From contig JADWOT020000002.1 in NCBI GenBank assembly GCA_036345935.2, positions 6,894,140 through 6,958,139 of the forward strand: a stretch of DNA of 64,000 nt. Direction: 5' to 3'. Each line of letters opens with the position of its first letter. Within the stretch, counting starts at the first letter, position 1. A program made the position numbers and the translations under genes. This stretch comes from Taenia hydatigena. Taxonomy: Eukaryota > Platyhelminthes > Cestoda > Cyclophyllidea > Taeniidae. This document shows, one piece after another, positions 48,889-60,720 of the stretch. Under the pieces are notes generated by a model. That model worked only from the letters and a program-made list of their open reading frames with translations, searched no databases and was not told the origin of the DNA.

Positions 48889-50850
48889 GGTCAGTGGTAG
48901 TGCATTTGTCAAAAATGCCGCCTCATTTGTGCCACAAACCAATGTGGAGTGACCAATTTGACCGCACAGATGGCAAGTAAGCCACATGCAGGGTTTGCAC
49001 AAATTACTTTAGCCTTCCAGGTCACCCAGGATGTGAAGATGGAAAAAAAGTGCAAACAAGGCCGCAAATTGTGTGCTAACAGGTGTTGAGAGACAATCCA
49101 GACCACATAGGCGGCATGTCATATAACTGCAGAATTTATCCGTATAATTGCGGCTTAGAATATAGACGTGTCCCTGGGGTAAATGCAAGTGTCAGCAATG
49201 TTGAGACATCTATGGTACAAGTCAGAGAAGAGGGACAATCAGTATCGCGTTAATGGTATGTGATAGAGCTGCAGAATTTATGAACGTAATTGCGATGGCA
49301 AACACACACCGGTGTCTTGGTTGTGGGTGTACGAATCAGCAATGCACAACTTGTGCACCACTAAAAAGTGTGAAGGAGTGTTCTAAAGCGCACTGATGGC
49401 AATTGACAGTGCTGCAGGATTCGCACACGTCTGCCTCTTTCATTTTACGCGGGTTAGCCTGTAGTGGGAGCAACTATATGAAATGGCACGCCTTGGGTGC
49501 CACCAACCAGGGTGGAGAGATGGCTTAAGAGCAGCGTAGTCATGTGAGAGATCTGCAAAATTCACTTATATTCTGCGTTCTTAAAATCAAACAGGTATGT
49601 CAGAAGTGCAGCCATGCGTAACATTGCCACAACTTGTGTGTCAAAAATCAGTGCAGAACGATAATCTAGAACATATAAATGGCAAGTCACAGGCGTACAG
49701 AATTCACCCATATGCTCTCGGCTTTAAAACACACCAGATGCTAGTAGTGATTGTAAGCTATAGCAATGCCACACCCCAAAGATGACATTAAAGACAACTG
49801 CAAAATTGACCTATATACATTTGATATCAATCTCATACTGGCCCGTCAGCGGTGGGCGTAAATGTCTGACATGACACAACTTATTTTCCAATAGTGTGTA
49901 GGGATAATTTAGACTCACTTACTAAAATGATAGACAAGTGCAGAATTCACTCATTCACTCTCGACGTTAAATTCACATCAGAAAGTGGATGGTGAGTGTA
50001 AGTGTTAGCAATGCTACAACTAGTGTTCCACCAATCTAGACGCCATAGCTAGCATTTGGGACACCTGCAGAATCTACTTATGTGCTTTCGACATCAATCT
50101 CATACCGATTGTTCAATGGTGGGTTTCGGTATCAGAAATGCCACTACTTTTGTGCTAACAATTAGTGTAGAATGGTAATCTTGACCCCATAGGTAGCATG
50201 TGACACCTGCAAAACTAACCCACATATTCTCGCCATCAATATTGCACCGGTCTGTCAGTGTTGGGTGTAAGACGTAGCGAAGCGAATCTTGTGTGTCACA
50301 AATCAGCGTGGAGGGATATTTTAAGGCGCTTAGCTGGCAATCGGTAGAACTGCGGAACTTACGCATATTTGCCTCTTCCATTTCACACCGGTCAGTCGGC
50401 AGTTTAGTCAGTGCCATCAATCGGTGTGTAGGGTTAATTTATAACACCTTGCAGTTATGTGAGTGACCTTCAGAACTTACTTACATTCTTGCGTCTTTAA
50501 CATCACACGGATGTGTCAGTGGTGGGTCAAAGTGTTATCAATGCATTGACTTGTGCGCCTTTCAACCAATGTGGAGTGATAGCCTAGCCATTTTAATGGC
50601 ATGCGATTCGCCTTTAGAATTCCTTCACTTAATTTCTTGTTTAAAGTCGCGCTTCTTTGTTGATTGTGGGAATGCGTGTCAGAATTGCAGCAACTCATGA
50701 GCAACCAAGCAGTCTGGTGAATATATGAGATCGCTTAGGTGGCATGTGACATGCCTTCATCTTTGCCCTAATTACTCGCATCTACTACCCCGCACCGGTC
50801 TGCCAGTGTTGGGTTGAATTGTTAGCAATGACACTTCTTTTGTGATATGC
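48889..50850 (+). repeat. Array of about 14 ~142-bp units
   Basis: Keys such as CCGGTCTGTCAGTGTTGGGT recur near 48889, 49165, 49309, 49454, 49590, 49733, 49839, 49979, 50103, 50247, 50388, 50505, 50650 and 50793. Spacing is mostly 105-145, except about 276 after the first, where one unit's key is missing or decayed. Units carry an AATGCCACAACTTGTGTGCC-like segment and a GCAGAATTCAC segment. They are diverged from each other and no unit looks recently amplified. Confidence 0.8.
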
Positions 50851-50979
50851 TTGAATATTGTATCAACTCTTTGATTAGACGGCTCCTCTCTGCAGGCTTC
50901 TACTGACACCATTATTTTCTCATGTTTATTATCCTTCTCAAATGTGCCCATCACGACTTGATAGCCCATATATGTTCCA

Positions 50980-51800
50980 TTAAACTCGACTTAGCGTTTT
51001 TGGTGAATCGTCTTAAGCTCGGTTTGCTAGCACAGTCTGTGTCATATTCTCAGTCAATGCTCTTTATCGAATTTTCCACGCATTCTTTGTAGACTTGCAC
51101 TTCTCTTATTGCAATGCCGAACCTATTTGGGGTGTAATCTTTCATGGATCCCTTTTTGCTGGTTTCACCTCCAACTTCCACGCTCATTAGCAACTGGATG
51201 CACTGAGAAGCATTTAGAAAATAAATACGGCACGAAGTTCCGTGACTAAATCTATGGTCAGTTATTGCGAGTGGATCAACTTACAAAATCAGCATCAGCT
51301 TATAAGTGCCTTCAGATGTTCAGAAAGTCATCATTACTAAGTAAGGGATTCGGTGGAATTTGTGCCTTCTATAAGAAAGATAGCAAAATTTTTTAGAATG
51401 CATTTCTGGCACTCACTGTACCGCACTCCGTTTTGACGATGCTTCAAACAATTTGTGGCATTTCTGATACACGCGCCACTGAACGATCAGTATGAGATTG
51501 ATGTCGGAAGCACATGAGTAAATTCTGCAGATGTCCCAAATGCTGTCTATGACGTCTAGATTAGCCGTCCTTAATGATCGGTGGCACACAAGTTGGAGCA
51601 TTTTTAACACCTACACCCACCACCCACATACCGATGTGAATTTAATGTCGAGAGTGAATGGATGGATTCTGCACCTATCTGCCACTCCAATAATTGGGTC
51701 TGAATTATCCGTACCCACTATTGGAAAATAAAGTGTGACATTTTTACACTTACGCCCACAACTGACGGGTCGGTGTGCCATGCTATACCATCCGCTCGAA
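50980..51800 (-). repeat. Short core A and inverted satellite units
   Basis: A partial core A (50980-51410) is followed by units in reverse orientation (keys on the minus strand near 51500, 51640 and 51775). With 48889-50850 this forms another unequal inverted pair around a core-A piece, the same plan as 1-3258. Confidence 0.55.
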
Positions 51801-53571
51801 AGCTTTGTGACGCTAAGCGCTACTCTTATTGCAACCTGCGCCTTGAATTGATGCTGGCAGTCCACACCAAACTTTGACTTCACTGGCCCTGTTTGCTGAA
51901 TCACTCTCTTATTTGGCTATTTTATTACTGATGACACACCGATGTGCACTAATTGATCGACTTGATTTTGTTAAAAAAGAAGTCTTTGGCTTTGCCATCT
52001 AATACTTAAATCCTGGGCTTTGAGACTGACTGGGTGTACTTTTATTGCTAGCAAAACTTAAAACAACTAACCTGCTTTTGCTTTACTTCGGGTTTCTTAG
52101 ATACGTCACTTGACGTTGGTTTTGACGGCATTTGCTGCTTTACTTGAGGTTATCCTGTTTCCTCTCACTAAATTCTTGAGTAAAATGTGAGGTTGATTGC
52201 CCACTGACACAGCTGGACCAATAGCAAGAAGTGGTGAAGTCTCCTTGCTTACCATGCACCAGAATCCTCCGGATATTAGCAATGTACTCATAATCTATGA
52301 TCCAGACGACAGTAGCAGTGCATACGGACGGCGAAGGCACTAAATCTGAGCCTCTTGACAATCACTTTAAGCGCAGTGTGGCAATAAAGCATATTTCGCA
52401 ATGGCATATCATTAAACGGACGCACTAGTGCAAATTTATGCCGTGACCGTTCTCCATTTTGCGAGATACGAATTTGCATGCTTGAACGTGTGGTTCCCAT
52501 TGCCGATGTGCAAACTAAACGCTTATTAGAGTATGTGCAAAGCCATTTCTCATGCTAAGGAAGAAAACAACATCTTCTTTCCTGGAAGTAAATTTTCGAT
52601 TTATAAAATGTGGGTGCGAACTTGCACTCTAATTATGCGGTTGCACTGACACGCTTCTTAGTGTTAAATGCCTTTAGGTTGGGAATCACATGGCAAGTTG
52701 TGGGGAGGCTTGATTAAAAGTAAAACAACGCACCTCTCACTTTTGGGAAAGCTCTTCCATTTCGTCTCTTGTTTACATCGCTTTCTATTCCCGATTTTGG
52801 AGCCGGGTGGAATATATCTCGCCACAGCCTCGCCACTGTCTTCCAATGATTTTCTCACTTTAGCTCACATTGCGTGAATAGGTGGCGTCTTCACCTAAAA
52901 ATGAGTTGAGAATGATTTTAATCGTTCTCGTTCTTGCCTAAGCGATCAAAATTTAGGATTGATAAATGTTTTTTCAAAGAGGATTTTTGCTTAAGTCCTG
53001 AAGTCGAACAACGGGATGAGATAGGGCTTTTTGCTTTTAAGCGGTCCTAGGTAAGCTCATTCACGGTGCACAATAATTGAGTCTCTCCTGGACGCCCTCT
53101 TGGTGAAATTGAACACAATTATCAAGCCATCTCCTTTGCCTTCTACGTCGTTGCAAGCAATCACAATTTGTCCTAGATGTTTCACGCGACGCTCTGTCGC
53201 CACTACCGAATTTTTTCAGCGCAAGTTACCCATGCCTCTGCCTTGGATCCGTATGTATCCATTTGCTTAGGATCCGGCTTGAAGCCTTGTCTACACCTGG
53301 TGAGTGTGCGCGACGATAATCACTTTATCTTCCGCTTCTTTTCGCCCAATTTGGCGTTTACCGTGCTAGCACATCTGCTTTGCTTGCGAAGAACCTTTCT
53401 ACATTCTGCTATCACTGACAAACTAAGATCGAAGATGATAGGATGAGTTCGCACCTGGTGGTCAGGCGAACTCTATGAGGGTAATTGGAATCCTTGAATT
53501 TCGCATCTTTTATGCGGAACAAATGGAGAAGAACTGTGCCATAAATGCCTCCGCTTTTGTGCTTTTTCTGA
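51801..53571. other. No gene recognised
   Basis: Short open frames only (for example 53177-53446, plus, 89 codons, no motif). No copy elsewhere in the window was noticed. Confidence 0.35.
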
Positions 53572-53765
53572 CTAGCATTGACTAAAGGCCACGCTGGTAG
53601 CCTCAGAGCTAATGCACTCGGGCAGTAGTTCATCTACTTTAGCATTATGTTCAACTTCGACTTCAGTGAAGGCCAATAAAATGGTATCTTGACAGCGGAA
53701 AACAAAATCAGCCCCAAATGAGACCCATCCTGGACTTTGCCTTTTAGCAGTGGGATTTGACAAGA
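53572..53765 (-). CDS. Candidate 3'-terminal exon, unrecognised
   Basis: On the minus strand a pyrimidine-rich acceptor, TTCCTCTTCTAAG, opens a frame of 63 codons and TAG. It reads SFGADFVFRCQDTILLAF, then HNAKVDELLPECISSEATSV. The overlapping frame 53634-53999 (121 codons, other frame) may hold the preceding exon. Composition is protein-like but no family is recognised. Confidence 0.3.
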
Positions 53766-53779
53766 CTTAGAAGAGGAAT

Positions 53780-55399
53780 ATGACAAGGATGAGATAATTT
53801 GCGATGATTTTAACAGAAGAATGGGAAACAACTTTCGGGTTTTGCTTCCAAAGCAACACCACATATGACCGTGATCCAATCGGAAAGGCTCGTTGCAGAG
53901 ATGCTTCGATGCTTGCATGAAGATGGCCATTTGCTTAAATCCGTGGTACAGGCTTGGACTATGGAGATGCACGCCTAAAGTCGGTTCTATGTTGAACAAC
54001 CTTTCTTAGATATGATTTTGCTACACTTTGTAAATGAAAAATTTGTAAGTCTCTCTTTCATTCCCCATCCTCAGAAGTTTCCTCTCATTTCCATGCAAAG
54101 TGCATGTAACTGTGCGTTTTTCGCAAATGTTTTTACAACAAGAAAGTCGGTTCATTTCCAGCTTGGAGAGCCGGACTTGTTCACTTGAGCTGGGTGCTCG
54201 AAAAACATCCCGCTGATATAAGTAATTTAGTCCTCACCTTCATCAGCTGCCTCTATTTTATTTATGTGTATCAGAAAACATCAGAAAAAGCTAAATACTC
54301 GATTTCTTGGCAAACTGGTAGTCGAACACTGGATAGACGATTGAATTGCTACCATAAAAGTGCTCAAGTGTCTTAGACACTTGACCAGACAACTTCAAAG
54401 AGCCGACTAGATCTTATAAGCGTGGACAAACGAATTGATGGACATTCAGCATTCAGTCAGATCACAAAGCTCAAATTGCTGCCATTAATATGGTGCTGCA
54501 ACCCCTTGAGCAGGTGGAAAGTGGATAAAAGTCCAATGATGGCCTGACAGAACATAAGTTGCCTCCTTACGGGTAGCAAAATTTAAAGTGGATGGAAATG
54601 TGAATGAATGTGCGTTTATTTTAAACAAATGACCAAACGAGAAGGCAGAAAATGAGTAGCGTCTTAGGTGCTTGACTAAGAACTACCAAGCCAGAAGAAT
54701 TGACTGGCTGGCTACACGCCATACATGATTGAATTCGTCCTTTAGTTCATTCTGTCTCAATTTAGTAAGATAATGTCGCATCATCGCACGTAAGATTAAA
54801 CTTAAATTGTGCAATTTATTTTTGCAGGGTCCGCCTCACCATGATCACTTCATTAAACACAGCTGAAGTATCCTGCCTTTTTATATGAGAAGTCGGCACA
54901 ATTGATGACGCTCCTCTTTAAATAAGTTTTCATTTCCTTGCCCATTTCAAGTGCTGCCTGTAACAGAGCAAATGCCTCACAATTTTGCACGCGTCTATTA
55001 CTTTGATGAAAGATGTTATTCTGAATGACGCTGCATGTGTAAATTAGCAGAAACGCATTTCATGCCTTCACCCTTAAGAGAAACATTCAAAATTTTACTA
55101 CACAGCAACAAATCTACGCTTGCTTCTAGGAATAGCAGATTGTAAGAAACCATCAAAGAGCATAAATCTGTCATTAGTAAGCCCTGCGCAATTTTAAACT
55201 GTTTGTTATGCTATTTAATGGTGTGGCGGCAATGCGGATTGCAATTGAATCCAATGCAATCAAGCTCTTGTGCAATGTTAAACCGATGGGAATGTATAAT
55301 AACTGATAACAGGAATAAAATTCAATCACTCCACTGATATTATGCAACTGTCACTCAATAGCATAGTCAACAGGTGAAACAGCCTTTGAGACCTTTTCA
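53780..55399. other. No gene recognised
   Basis: Apart from the minus-strand frame ending at 53999, only short frames are present. The stretch lies just past the 3' end of the decayed ankyrin copy. Confidence 0.3.
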
Positions 55400-57050
55400 C
55401 GAATTCCTCTGTGACCAAGATCACTTGCGATTGACAAAGTTGCTCCATTTTTTGTACTTTGCAGTCACGTCGGCTCCCGGACACAAAGCACTAAAAAATT
55501 GGCTTAATGCAAAGCCAGTAAGGCAAGGGCATGGATGTTTAAAGGGCTAAAGATAGTCAAACACGATTATTTGCACTAACAGGCGACTATAAGCACCGCA
55601 TTTATAATTCAATGCCTTTAAAGGTGCAAATAATTAGGTTAGATCTAAACGGATGAGTTATTCACAATAAAGAGGCACGGCAAACAGACTTATTTGGCAA
55701 GATTAACCACTTACCGGCAGCCGGGAGGCAATCGATCGTGTTCGCATCCCTGACTTTGGCGACCAGCATGAGTGGCGTGAGATTCTTTCATTCTCGCTGT
55801 TCGACATCGACTCCGTTCGATTTAAAGTATTGATAAACAGGCACGTGACATTCACAGATCGCTGCGAAAATATGTGATTTCATGCATGTAACGCATCAGT
55901 TGATGTCAGCTCTATGCGGGAGTAACAGTCGTATCAGTAGAATGTGGCTATTTAAGGTAGTCTGCACGAGTGTGACTAGCAGACATCTGCTCCGGGAAGC
56001 CTAGTGGCAATTTGCCTCCAAAATGAATTTTGTCGTTTCATAGTCACCTTAGTTGCAGGGAATGTAGTTATAGGCATGATGCATCATCAGGTGGTTGGCT
56101 TATTAATTCTATATGCCAATATTTTGCCCTCTTCGAGATCGTGCCATACGTAAAATTGCTTTCAAAGGCGGTTTCATTATGAGTAAGAAGTAAATAATGA
56201 CCCTACTAACCCATAGAGGCAAATGTAGAACAAGTACCTCGGCAATAGTAAGCGCAAGTGCAGATTGATATCTTTTGTCCAGTTTGTAGCCTTTACCGGC
56301 GTAAAGGTAATTGAGGCGTCGAAAAACCTTTGTGCGTGTGTGGAGAACAACTCGGCTTAGAGAAGTTACATTATGCGCATCAGTTGCAGTAAGGCGAAGC
56401 CCGTGCTTTAGAAGTATTTTCACAAATAGTAGGCGGCCTTTATTGGCTTCACGGTGGAGCGCGGAGTCCATGTTTTCGTCAATACAAGAAACCGACGTGC
56501 CATATTCAAGGAGGACCTTCAGTGCTTCTTAATGACCCTTCTGCACAGCTACATGAGGAGGAGGATGCAATGAGCTTCCACCACTTCAGCTATCATCCAC
56601 CTGAGTGTGAGAAATGAGTATTGCCTTGGCTTAATAACCCTTGCAATGCTTCTTTATTATAGCGCTGCCAAGCAAATTTAAGGTGCATGCACACAGAGCA
56701 GGCTGTGTTTCCATTTGGCTCTAGTATAGGCCTCTATGCGGTTAAATCGGAAAAAGTCGTCTAAAGGTTGCCTCTGTGATTTGATGAATTGCAAAACGTT
56801 GCTCATGAATAGGATACGATCAACAGAGTAGAATTTTAAAGACAACGAAATCAGCTTGCACCGCATTTCAACAGGCGTTTTATGGTAGCAATATTATTGT
56901 GCAATACGGCTTGGAAGAGGAGCTGCTGCTCATCATCTCTCGCTCGACTCTAATATCATCTAGTCCATGCGCTCTGCTTGCACACCTCATCGCGGCATCA
57001 GGGAAAATTTTGGAAGATGCGTTAGCTGTAGCATCAAATGAACCCGCTCC
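55400..57050 (-). pseudogene. Decayed copy of the ankyrin gene
   Basis: Counterparts of all four exons at 25023-26566 lie in the same order and orientation, at about 57000-56865, 56600-56230, 56037-55725 and 55490-55400. Splice sites are largely kept (CACTCAG|GTGGAT at 56600, CTGCCG|GTAAGT near 55715). The reading frame is broken: TGA at 56586-56588, a TAA soon after, and several stops in the third exon. Readable pieces include LFQAVLHNNIATIKRLLKCG, LLFVKILLKHGLRL and GYKLDKRYQSALALTIAEV, each aligning with the first copy. It is about 30 kb from it. Confidence 0.75.
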
Positions 57051-57388
57051 AAGTGGAAAGTATTGCTCTTCTCGTTCCGCGACAAGCGTATTTTAGCACC
57101 AGGAAAGAGTAAGTGAATGTGAAAGGACTCATCATAGGAGACTTACAGCAGCGTTTGCCTGTGGTAAAAGCTCCTTTTTGGGCTTTTTACAGCAACAGAC
57201 CAGGAGATGGTATATTAACATCAAATTAAAGAAGGCCTGGAAAAATTCTTCTAAACAGCATACCTCACGTTAGCATTTAAAAGGAGCTCGTTTTTGTAGC
57301 ACGGATTTAGAAACTAAAAGGGTTAACGTCGCCACCTCTCAAATACAACTGTCATCATTTGTGTTTGCCCTTCAAAGGATGATTGATT

Positions 57389-57601
57389 TCAGTCCACACA
57401 CGGCCTGGCTGAGACCGAATCCGGAGAACAACTACAAGAAGCACAGAAATTAGCGCATGTCAGAAAAGGATTTGCGATGGCTTCGCATTGGGTCAGGTGT
57501 ACATTCAAATGCGCGAAACCTTCCTTCTTCGAGGTTCGAGATACCATCTTGATGGTTAGGCCAAAACGCCATTCTCGCAACAGTTTAGTCTCCTGCAGCA
57601 C
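57389..57601 (-). other. Possible relic of an upstream ankyrin-gene exon
   Basis: A 70-codon frame lies in the position, relative to the ankyrin pseudogene, that 27346-27531 holds relative to the ankyrin gene. The two share a weak similarity (LTQCEAIANPFLTC against ITHAQLAKHSACCLT). This gives slight support to 27346-27531 being part of the gene. Confidence 0.25.
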
Positions 57602-58192
57602 TCTCCTGTACCAGCGTGCTTTCTTTTAAAACATCATAAGTGCATGCTCGAAGTTGGGCAATAAATCACAAGTTTGATTGACTGTGCATTTGAGTAGGCA
57701 GACACTTATTCCTCCCAAGTTTATGCTCTTGATCTGCTGACCGAAAATCAGAGAATGCTAATGGCCTCTCAACCATTCTGTACATTTGCGTAGGGTGACG
57801 GCTTGCAATGTATGGCTTCTTATGGCTCCGAAAAAGGCTTTAACTCTGAGGTGTTGAGCAACTAGTCAGCAAAAAACTTCCAGCTGAATTAAATAGTCTG
57901 AGTAAAATTGTAGGCAAAATTTGAGTTCATGCTAGAAGATTTGATGGCTGAAATCGAATTCAACTAAGTTAACTTCATTTTAGAGATGGAATGAATCTTC
58001 TCCAAAGATGGAAACTGCTATTAACGAATCTGTTTGTCAGAAACTCTAGACAACCTTAATGCTCTGTATGCACATTCTAAAATGAAGTAGGTACTTTGAA
58101 TCAACAGCACTAGTTATATTGCGCCGTAAGGAAGTGGGAATATATTCGACAATGTAACTAAATTTAGGGCCTCAGCAGACTCCTTAAACTGC

Positions 58193-58460
58193 GTGGCATG
58201 TCCCCTTGGCTACGTCCATAGCCTCGCAACTTATACGGACTATAATGGGGGTTCTCTGGCTTGGAGCCTTCTCAGAAGTCTGAAGACGACGAACATGACC
58301 TGGAGGTCAGGGTGCAGTACGGACGTTCAAGTTGTGTCCAACCTCTGCAGACACAAAGTTCATCATGGAGCAACACGCAGTTCAACAAGACAATGACTCA
58401 CTCCACATCTCAACGTCGTTATTGGTGCCTCCAACTGCAACCTCTACAACCGCCATCATA
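58193..58460 (+). other. Overlapping short ORFs, unrecognised
   Basis: Two frames are open here. One reads PSQKSEDDEHDLEVRVQYG and ends in a glutamine-rich tail. The SEDD part and CCAACCTCTGCAG weakly recall 37870-37990. There is not enough to call a gene. Confidence 0.15.
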
Positions 58461-58623
58461 AGGTGCTTCACACTCAAAAACAAACCATAAAATCGGTAGA
58501 AATGGCATCAAATTTGTCTGCATGTAAAAAGGCGTCCGATCATGATAAACAAAAAGAAACAAAAACGAATTATCCTACGGAGCCAATGACATCGGCCTTC
58601 AGCCTTTCTTAGCTTTCGAGCGA

Positions 58624-58940
58624 CTAATTTTTCATCCGGATAATGGACGTGTAGAGAATGCAAAACCTTATTGCAAAACTAAGATTTTTACCGCGGTACT
58701 GCAAACCGCTCTGCGAAGAATTTTTACGCACTTCAATTGAGGCGCATATCATGCTGCTTAGAAAAGACCCATGGAACACGAATTTCAGGTGATTGCCAAG
58801 AATAGACCTCAGTTGTGACACTCCTGTGGTTCTGCAACGCATTATACCCATTAAAGTTGGATGATCGCTAGAGAAACGAGGAAGATCGTCAGGGTTAGCA
58901 TTACTCTTAGCCACACTCCTGCAGTTCCTGACAGCCCTGA
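58624..58940 (-). CDS. Protein-like open frame of ~105 codons
   Basis: After CATCACTTTGCAG (minus, near 58955) the frame reads EVRAVRNCRSVAKSNANPDD, then FSSDHPTLMGIMRCRTTGVS, and on to a stop at 58624. A donor-like CGCG|GTAAAA lies before the stop. No ATG begins it, so it is best seen as an internal exon. The family is not recognised. Confidence 0.3.
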
Positions 58941-59040
58941 CTTCACTGCAAAGTGATGTGAGCTACTGTGAGTTCGTCTCACCGGAGAATCAAGACAAAG
59001 TAAGCATACAGCTCAATTAACCGAAAACAATAATCGCAGT

Positions 59041-59409
59041 GTGTTGGAAGCAATAGGCAGTGCTATTGCTTCATTGAAACCAACTTTCTTATTTGAGGAC
59101 CCGCATCCTCTACTACTACAATACCCTTCTCGACTCCCATTCGCAAGCCGGACATCTGCCACACGAATGTGTGGTAGACTACGCGGACCGATGCTTAAGT
59201 CTCCGCCTGCCCTATTTTGGCCTGTTACTGACTCAAGGGGAACGATGGTGGTGGCAAGAGGCGAATCTGGCGTTATTGTACAGCTACCGCAATGTCTGCC
59301 ACTGAGCGCTGCACCTTGGTGTGGTGTGATAACCGCATTGGCAGTAGAAGTTGTGGGGCGAGATTTGCCCGACTTCCGACAGGATGGCCGCAAATGGCGT
59401 ATAACTTGA
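59041..59409 (+). CDS. GC-richer open frame of 122 codons
   Basis: The frame opens after AATAATCGCAG and reads VLEAIGSAIASLKPTFLFED, then VTDSRGTMVVARGESGVIVQ, to TGA at 59407-59409. The stretch is visibly richer in G and C than its surroundings, which lengthens open frames by chance: the opposite strand (59013-59438) and another plus frame are open too. The plus frame has the most protein-like composition. Block X starts only 40 bases downstream. Family unknown. Confidence 0.35.
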   Translation: MLEAIGSAIASLKPTFLFEDPHPLLLQYPSRLPFASRTSATRMCGRLRGPMLKSPPALFWPVTDSRGTMVVARGESGVIVQLPQCLPLSAAPWCGVITALAVEVVGRDLPDFRQDGRKWRIT

Positions 59410-59939
59410 CAATTTCCCCTGTCATGTGCCCCGCACATTTGGCTTTGGCGACAATAGCCCGAGTAGACTTAAAGCGGTTACCTAATGAGGACGATGGTTA
59501 TGTGGGTAAGCTACACTCCCTCCCACACCATACTAGCTGATCACCGTCCAGATGGAAGGAAGGCTGAGCAACACTGAAGTGAGAACAATGTGGCAAAGTA
59601 GAGGGGGTGAAAACATTGGACAATTAAAAGAATCGTAAATCAAGACATTTGCCTCATGGTTTTGCTATACTATAACATAAGCCTTAAAGCAGCGATTTGC
59701 ATGACAAATAATCTAGACGAGGGGTGTTGAAGAGCCTGATCCGGTATTCAGGCGGTGTAGGTAAGTATGGTAGTCCACTAAGGGAAAAGCATCCCAAGGA
59801 AGAAGTGGGGAAGTCGATTCAGCCCTTGAATTTTACAGGACTACAATTTAACCTCCTCAATCAATCTTCTCTCAATGGCCTCCTTTGCCTTCTACACTTA
59901 TTAACACGTCTTAGCGGAACAGGTCTGTCTACAACACGA

Positions 59940-60364
59940 CTACGCCTTAACGGGGCAGGTTTGGCAGCAACATGAACACCTCCGTTGGTCTATTTTAAGT
60001 AGGTAGAATATCAGCTGCAGCAGCTTTTGCGAATCGCTTTGCGCCATTATATTCTCTGCAATCACAGCTCCATTTAATGCCTCCAACTCTCTGCCGACCA
60101 TCAAATTGTCACTGTTACCTTGTTCTCTGTTGTACAACTACTGTAGTTTGGTTATATCATCTCTGGTCCACTGAGATGTGTTGCACGCATTACCTGAGCA
60201 TAAGCTGCAAATTCCGCCTTCCATGACTATGGATGTCGTGGTGGAGATTAGTTGCTGCTCTCCGTTGTTTTGCACAATCGCTTTATGCTGCTTCAAAGTC
60301 ACCTGATCCTCATGCATGATGGCACATGGTCGTACTTTGCTCACCCGTGTGATTGTGCTTGCCA
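59940..60364 (-). pseudogene. Second broken copy of the block X ORF
   Basis: The ATG at 60364 matches 18842. Here the SQWTRDDITKL site is intact (TGG), but a deletion brings TAG in frame right after KLQ (60138-60140). The frame resumes as YNREQGNSDNL and on to a TAG at 59940-59942, where the first copy reads on. Each copy is thus disabled by its own mutation. Confidence 0.45.
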
Positions 60365-60699
60365 TAGTTTTTAGGCGTCCATGCACCTCCTTTTACTCGG
60401 TCTCTAAATAGTACAACTAGTCTTGTTTGATTGGCGCCAAGCAAGTCCATTCACTAGGGAAGCAAGTAAGTGCAACGAATCCTCTCCCCCTCATCATTTC
60501 CAATTTCTATGTGTCCCATTAAATCCCCGCATGTCAATGCATTACGTCTTGCTTAATGGATAGGTTGGTATACGTCAGCGCTGTGGATATGCTCTGGTTC
60601 AATGCACATCCATCTCCACTCAGTAACCTGCCCTATCACTTTCGGCTAGGTGCCTGCATACTTGCCTGAAATCTTGCCAGTTTTTCTGCCTGCTTCCCC

Positions 60700-60720
60700 A
60701 AGGCAGGCAGGCAGGCGGGC
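60700..60720 (+). repeat. Short GGCA microsatellite
   Basis: AAGGCAGGCAGGCAGGCGGG replaces a non-repetitive stretch at the matching site of the first block X copy (about 19178-19199). It is a local expansion after the duplication. Confidence 0.8.

Noticed and set aside
48889..50850. CRISPR-like array
   Set aside because: The units are about 142 bp, diverged and contiguous, with no short identical repeats separated by unique spacers, in a eukaryotic setting.
59013..59438. 141-codon minus-strand frame
   Set aside because: It overlaps the plus-strand frame 59041-59409 in a GC-rich patch where several frames are open; its composition is less protein-like.
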